This document shows positions 59,248 through 64,000 of a DNA stretch of 64,000 nucleotides, in pieces. Source of the DNA: Ophiosphaerella korrae (Eukaryota; Ascomycota; Dothideomycetes; Pleosporales; Phaeosphaeriaceae). The position numbers and the translations under genes were made by a program. Location: assembly GCA_028456385.1 (NCBI GenBank), contig JALNQF010000009.1:310001-374000 (forward strand). Direction: 5' to 3'. The notes under the pieces were generated by a model. It was not told where the DNA came from. It made no database searches and saw nothing but the letters and a program-made list of their open reading frames with translations. Each line of letters starts with the position of its first letter. Positions within the stretch are counted from its first letter, which is position 1.

Positions 59248-59867
59248 GCAGTTTCGGCCTGCACAGGTTATTGTGGCGTGCCTTTAGCCCGCTGCTAGTT
59301 GCTTGGCCGACGACGACTAGTGGTAGACGGGGCCTCGGATTGTCCAAATGAGCGTCGTCTCCGAAGGCCCTAAACACAGCTTCTGTGGGACTAACCGTGC
59401 CGTACCGACACAAGGCGTGATACATTTTTATTTCTGCATCGTAGACCTAGCCTCGAGCGCCAGGGCGAATCAGCGCAGGTGCACATGCAAACATTGGCTG
59501 AAAACAGGCTTGAAAACTCGGAGGGTCGAGAGTCTGATTGGCAGCAGAGCCGAAGAGAGAGTGGAGACGCGCATTTACGTGGGTGGACAGCTTTCTTGCC
59601 TTCAGGGATCATGATCCTACCAGCTCTGCCGGGAAGCGAGAACCCACGAGCCCCATCGTCAAGTATTGCTAAACAGAACACCGAGTGAGGGTCGAATGAT
59701 ATGCGGAAAGTCGTTTGTTTGAGAGTCTGCGCAATTGATCTCCATGGAACAGCGTTATGATAGATACGATCAAAGCCATCGAAGGCGGCACATGTGAACC
59801 TAGTGGGGCTTGACGGTTTCGCTAGCGACATCAGTGGCTTACGCCATATCCACTTGGCAGAGAAATC

Positions 59868-59876
59868 TTATCAGAT
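59868..59876 (-). promoter_or_regulatory. second predicted SreA-type GATA site
   Basis: Another perfect ATCTGATAA, about 930 bp upstream of the same start. It shares the surrounding 14 nt AATCTTATCAGATG with the first site. Confidence 0.45.
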
Positions 59877-60239
59877 GATCGCGCATGGAAGTTGGTGATG
59901 GCCCGGTAGTCGGCGATAGGTCCCCACGCTGCTCGCCCGCCCCATCGCTCCGAGACTATTATTATTTTGATGCACCGAAGTGTTGTATGGCCAGGTGGTT
60001 GGGTCTATTACCTAACGTGTTTGTCCATAAGTCATGGCTTGGCCGGACACGCAAATGATCATCTTGGAGGCATCGTTTGTCTCGTGCGATCCTGGGAAAT
60101 GTCTTGGACGCCTTTCACTGTGTTCAGTTGTTAAAACATCTATTTCACGTTAACCCACACTGATGTTTGACTCATACAATGCGTTGCAAAGTCGTGTAGA
60201 TAGCAAGCATAAAATGCCAATATGCCTTTGCCTTATTTG

Positions 60240-60512
60240 TCACTGTTGTTCGCACGAATATGGAGTAACTTGGGTGGAATCTGGCACCTCTGTGATCTTT
60301 CGTGCATTGTCAATTGTGAGCTCATCAAACTTTTCATTCACTGCCACTATTATCTCCTTTTGAAATTCTTCTAATTTGGTATCGAGATATGCGACTTTCT
60401 CGACAACAGCTCTCTTTGGTTCGTCGATTTTGGTAATTGCGTCCACTAAACATAGTCAGAATTGGCCGGAGGAAAGGAAAAGAAAATTTACCTGGTGGTC
60501 TGCGAGATTCTG
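60240..60512 (-). pseudogene. coiled-coil ORF, minus copy of an inverted duplication
   Basis: The minus strand reads DAITKIDEPKRAVVEKVAYL, then TKLEEFQKEIIVAVNEKFDE and DNARKITEVPDSTQ, a charged, helical, coiled-coil-like stretch; it is preceded by TTTAG (acceptor-like) and upstream by CACCAG|GTAAAT (donor-like). The upstream and downstream frames do not agree in phase, so no complete gene results. Function unknown. Confidence 0.45.
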
Positions 60513-60617
60513 GATAAAGCTGGCTTCAACAACTAACATGTATATGAATATCACTTGACACCATACTCTCTTACCTGACGGCACCGCATTTCCTCTCTCG
60601 TTCCTTTTCCTTTTCTT

Positions 60618-61091
60618 TTGGCCTGTTTTTCTGACTATTCTTTAGTGGAGAACTAGAAGATTGTCGAAAAGAAAGTCGCCCCTCTCACTGCTGCTGATCT
60701 CACAACCCAACTTGCAACTAAACAAGTTACGATCACGGAAAAGCTTCAGAAATCCCAGGACAAGCTCAATGTCATCTAGGATGGCCTTGTCAGCGCAATA
60801 GCCCAAGTATAAGAGTGCGTTAACTAACCTCTGACATGTAAAAGCTGCGCATGTTTTCCCACCCATCTTCTCCATTTCCCTTTTCCTATCCCTCATATAC
60901 CAACAATTTTGCCTATAGTAGATAATCAGAAGATCATGGAGAAGAAATTCACAGTGATGGCCACTCCATCGAAGCACCTGGAAGGCAAGATGGAAGCGGA
61001 GGCGAATGCACAACTAGAAGATCTCAATCTCAACAAGGAAAACAATGCTGGCGAGGGTAACTCTGCAATGCGCGATTATAATGGCCTATAG
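60618..61091 (+). pseudogene. coiled-coil ORF, plus copy of an inverted duplication
   Basis: After CTGACTATTCTTTAG the plus strand reads KIVEKKVAPLTAADLTTQLA and KQVTITEKLQKSQDKLN (60657-60776), meets TAG (60777-60779), continues DGLVSAIAQ, then a GTATAA donor and GTTAACTAACC branch-like sequence, and a second coding-like part (60921-61091: KIMEKKFTVMATPSKHLEGK, AEANAQLEDLNLNKENNAGE). Charged and helical, no domain recognised. The phases of the two parts do not clearly join and one stop is in frame, so I call it a relic. Confidence 0.4.
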
Positions 61092-61379
61092 ATAGCTCTG
61101 TAAGGAGAAAAACGCCGGGGATGGATGGCCAGTGAACTTGACACTTGAGATGAAGCAGCCAGAAGATAACAAGTACCATAACCTTTTCTCGACGTATCCA
61201 CAATTCCCAGGCAAACCACTTACTAGCACACCACCAACCGTATCCATCTAGCATCCCCACAAGGATAGCCATCCTCCCCTATTTGCACTTTACTGAAAGA
61301 TACAGATATTCAACCAAATATCAGGAACATTCAGATCCAAGAGCAGCAACATCTATTCCCACCAAACGTCCCCAAACCA
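61092..61379. other. short intergenic region
   Basis: About 290 bp between the coiled-coil relic and the GH81 stop codon. Nothing recognised. Confidence 0.4.
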
Positions 61380-63548
61380 TCACCTTCCCATCCCCGCAGC
61401 CCAAACCAAATACCACGTCCTTGACGCCCCACTATCAACCCACGCCTCATCCCACACACCATCCTCGCCATCTCGAAAAAACGAATAACTCGCCTTCGAA
61501 TCCACAAGCGCGAGCTGCGCATGGAACACGCCGCGCCACCCGCCATCTAGCCCGTTAGCACGCAACCGCTCCCATTCCGTCCGGGGGAGAACGCGAGGCC
61601 GCAGGTAGGGCGTCGCTGGGGAAATAGGGGGAAAGTGTGCGAGGGCGTTGGACTCGCTCGGGGCATTCGCCGCGCGCGCCAGCACGGCGAGCATGAGGTT
61701 TGCGCGCTTCTCCATGTCGACATCGCCCGTGACGCGTGCCCACATCTTGATCGCGAATGCCGCGAAGCCGTCGTGGCCCAGACATTCGGCCTCTTTCCCG
61801 TCGCGCGCCTCGTCTAGCCCCGTCACCCAGCTGCGCCCACTCCACCAGTCGAAACACCGCGAGAAGGGGAAATCGCGGCCTGTGTAGGTGCTTTCGGCGA
61901 TGTCTTTGACGAGGGTGTTGGTCCACGCTTTGTTGTCGCTGGCCGCAAGCTATGCGGGTTCGACGTACGCAGTGACTGCGGCGGCGTAGATGAACGACGC
62001 GAAGCACCGGTGGTGCGCTGTGTACCGCGTGAGTCCCTCGTCAGCGGCGGGGTTGTGAAAACCGGCGTTGGACACGAGGCCTTTCCAGGCATCGTCGTAG
62101 AATAAGGGGTGCTGTTGCTGATTTCCGATGAAGATGGCGAGGTCGTGCTTGAGTTTTGTAAGACCAACAAGGGCGAGCGGCTCATTAGCGAGAACGTCTT
62201 TGAGGACCCAGACGATTGACGCAATTTTGGCGAGGGCGGTGCCGGCGTGGCGTGTCGAGTTGTAAGGGACAGAATCGTGCAAGACGCGGCGAAGGTCGCG
62301 CTCCGCAACGGCGGCGATAAGCGCGAGGACGTCTGTATTGAAGCGTGGTTTGGCGTTTTGACTCATGGCCAGGCTCCAGGGTGCGAAATGCATGGTGGTG
62401 GGGAGGTTGGATTCGGTGCAGGAAAGCCGGTCGGCCCACATTGCTGTTGCCATTTCCCGGTTCATGGTCCGTAGCTGCAATTTTGTGATCTGGCCGCGCT
62501 GATCTAGGTCGAGGGATTGGATGTGGTGTGGCAGCACGAACATCAAGAGGGGCGAAGTTCCAATTTTGGTGTAGGTGAAGGTGTAGATACCACGATTGTC
62601 ATTGACCACAGCGGTTAGCTTTGCTTCGCATACAAAAGACCCAAATGCTCGGTCATACATGGCTTCACCCTCCGCCCCAAGTGGATTCCTTGCAGCCTGA
62701 ATGGTGCCAGTGAATCCTGGAGCGCCGATGATAGTATTAGGGTCAAGCTTGAAAAACCTCATGGCATCGTAGTTGCTGCGTGGAACAGGGTTGATGTATA
62801 TGAGCCAGTCACGGTTATTCATATCCTTTAGACGAAACTTAGCTGAGCGGCTTATGGCTATGGGCCCAATGCAGTCGGCGAAGCCTCGACCGTCGGTCTG
62901 GATGGTGGGCATTGCATCCCTGTAGCCTGCTGTGATAAAGCTCATACCCTGGACCACCGGGAATGTGATGGTCGGCCTGGTTGGACTAGTGGAATTGTTG
63001 AGACTGATATTCACAGAAAATGGTAGATGTGTGTCTGTAGTGAGAAATGTGTGCTCATCGAGTTCTCTGGCCGACAACATGATCGACTGCTTTGGTGACG
63101 GATGGATGGATTTCTCTGCACCCTTCTGGCGGTCGCATTCTTCGACATGGCTAACACACATCCCCCAAGTCTTCACCATGCCAATCTCCTCCTTACCCTT
63201 TCCCCACCAAACAAAATATGGCTGCGTCCAAATGGGTTGGTTCTGCTCGCCTAGAAATGCATTGGCGTAGAACTTGTTCGTGTGCAATGTCCGTGTGTCA
63301 TCGTCTTCGATGCCCTTGCGTGGAATGGGATGATGGCGGCCAATTGGAATCTGAGGGAGAATGTTGTCTTCTTGGATGGGGACAAAGATGTTGTCAGGCG
63401 GAATCTCGGCGGCTACTGCTGCTACTGGAGAGGTAGAGCTAAGTGAAGTAAGGATGCTGCGGCGTGCGGAAAGCCATGATGAGCCCTTACGTGCTGCGGT
63501 GTTCTTGGTCATGGAGGTAGCGTTGGGCCTGGAGTAGGTTTGGCCCAT
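61380..63548 (-). pseudogene. GH81 endo-1,3-beta-glucanase homologue, stop-interrupted and lacking catalytic residues
   Basis: One continuous frame from the ATG at 63548 to 61380, with a single TAG at 61950-61952. The first 532 residues show the GH81 N-terminal and barrel parts: NIFVPIQEDNILPQIPIG, HHPIPRKGI, LHTNKFYANAFLG, YFVWWGKG; the remainder (after the stop) shows FPFSRCFDWWSGRSW, FAIKMWARVTGD, NLMLAVLAR and GGWRGVFHAQLAL. The region that in active enzymes reads DHHFHYGY is TAHHRCFAS, so the catalytic Asp is Ala. The ESSSED-like segment with the two catalytic Glu is ECLGHD, losing the second. About 50 residues between NLMLAVLAR and PISPATPYLRP are missing. No clear signal peptide; the start MGQTYS resembles a myristoylation site. 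Either a decaying gene or a pseudo-enzyme with a real stop. Confidence 0.82.
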
Positions 63549-64000
63549 GGATGTTAGAGTAGGGTTGATAAAATGAATTTAAGATAGGTGCTGATGACTT
63601 AACAATAAGAGCATGTAGGTCGGGTAATTAAAGACGATGCGGTCGGAGGAATGGGTTAAGCGCGAGAGTGCAGAGCCAGCCCATTTTCAACCAAGCCCAG
63701 AAGGGGCGATTGTGAATGGCTGTAATAGAAGTCAACTGACGATCATGACACCGGTCCAACGCAATCATCTCGACCTTGATATTAGTATGTCAATGTATCC
63801 GTCTCGTATCAACATAAGGCGAGTAATCGCACAGCGTTTATACTTTACGGAGCGACACGTGTGACATCACGTGAGTTGCCTCACCAAGCATCGCATGGGA
63901 CGGCGGTGAGACACAAGGATAGCCAGTAATGCTTAACCCATATAAACAATTCTGTTACATTTGATTCGGTCCTACACGCGCACCATAGCACCTATAATAG
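63549..64000. other. upstream flank of the GH81-like gene
   Basis: About 450 bp to the window edge. No second gene is evident. Confidence 0.4.

Larger units (their letters stand above)
58941..60239. promoter_or_regulatory. upstream region of the siderophore transporter
   Basis: About 1.3 kb with no convincing gene on either strand. It contains two identical 14-nt blocks AATCTTATCAGATG (listed separately), each covering a perfect SreA-type site. Frames at 59391-59831 (minus) and 59348-59614 (plus) are antisense to each other and lack domains. Confidence 0.5.

Noticed and set aside
61950..61952. Programmed readthrough of the TAG in the GH81-like gene
   Set aside because: The stop is followed by CTT, not the CTA context of known leaky stops, and catalytic residues are already lost. 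Not excluded, only unsupported.
1..64000. CRISPR arrays, rRNA genes, prokaryotic operons
   Set aside because: None seen. Gene structure is eukaryotic with introns, and no direct-repeat/spacer pattern or rRNA-like sequence was found.

Overview
The window is nuclear DNA from a filamentous ascomycete (Pezizomycotina; a Dothideomycete such as Pleosporales is my best guess, by style of gene content only). The evidence is short introns of about 44-97 nt with GTRNGT donors and CTAAC/TAAC branch sites, a HET-domain protein, a SIT-family siderophore transporter, a fungal GH81 protein, an Mtr-type amino-acid permease, an intron-containing tRNA-Glu, and decayed transposons rich in TA sites. There are no operons; genes stand alone with their own promoters.

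Layout. 0-1.5 kb: secreted proteinase K-like S8 protease (minus). 1.5-5.4 kb: gene-poor. 5.4-13.8 kb: nucleotide-sugar/triose-phosphate type transporter, a small intron-containing gene, and two convergent genes of unknown function. 13.8-16.4 kb: gene-poor. 16.4-20.2 kb: broken FAD-dependent amine oxidase, an unknown ORF and an Mtr-type permease. 21.2-27.6 kb: an unknown two-exon gene, a four-exon MFS transporter and an unknown protein. 28.8-31.8 kb: Gyp5-like TBC Rab-GAP. 33.65-37.2 kb: four-exon HET-domain protein with an N-myristoylation-like start. 38.2-39.8 kb: unknown, probably nuclear protein. 41.1-43.0 kb: secreted multicopper oxidase, followed by a broken MDR dehydrogenase.

From about 43 kb to the end the window becomes mosaic and decayed. 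It holds the tRNA-Glu, a wrecked rhodopsin-like membrane gene, two adjacent inverted-repeat (MITE-like) elements (one with about 98-bp terminal repeats), a small membrane-protein gene with a diverged relic copy 4 kb away, a solo LTR with a perfect 5-bp target duplication, a TA-rich transposon relic, a siderophore transporter with two GATA-factor (SreA-type) sites upstream, an inverted duplication of a coiled-coil ORF, and a GH81 beta-1,3-glucanase gene that has a stop codon and has lost catalytic residues.

Functional links are loose. The siderophore transporter and its GATA sites fit iron-regulated uptake; the S8 protease, Mtr permease and MFS transporter fit nutrient acquisition. The HET protein is the candidate for a self/non-self signalling component. 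I see no biosynthetic gene cluster and no clearly new multi-gene system. The most unusual items are the putatively lipid-anchored HET protein, the GH81 pseudo-enzyme, and the density of recently broken genes and small transposon remnants in the last 20 kb. All calls rest on reading the sequence; no database search was run.
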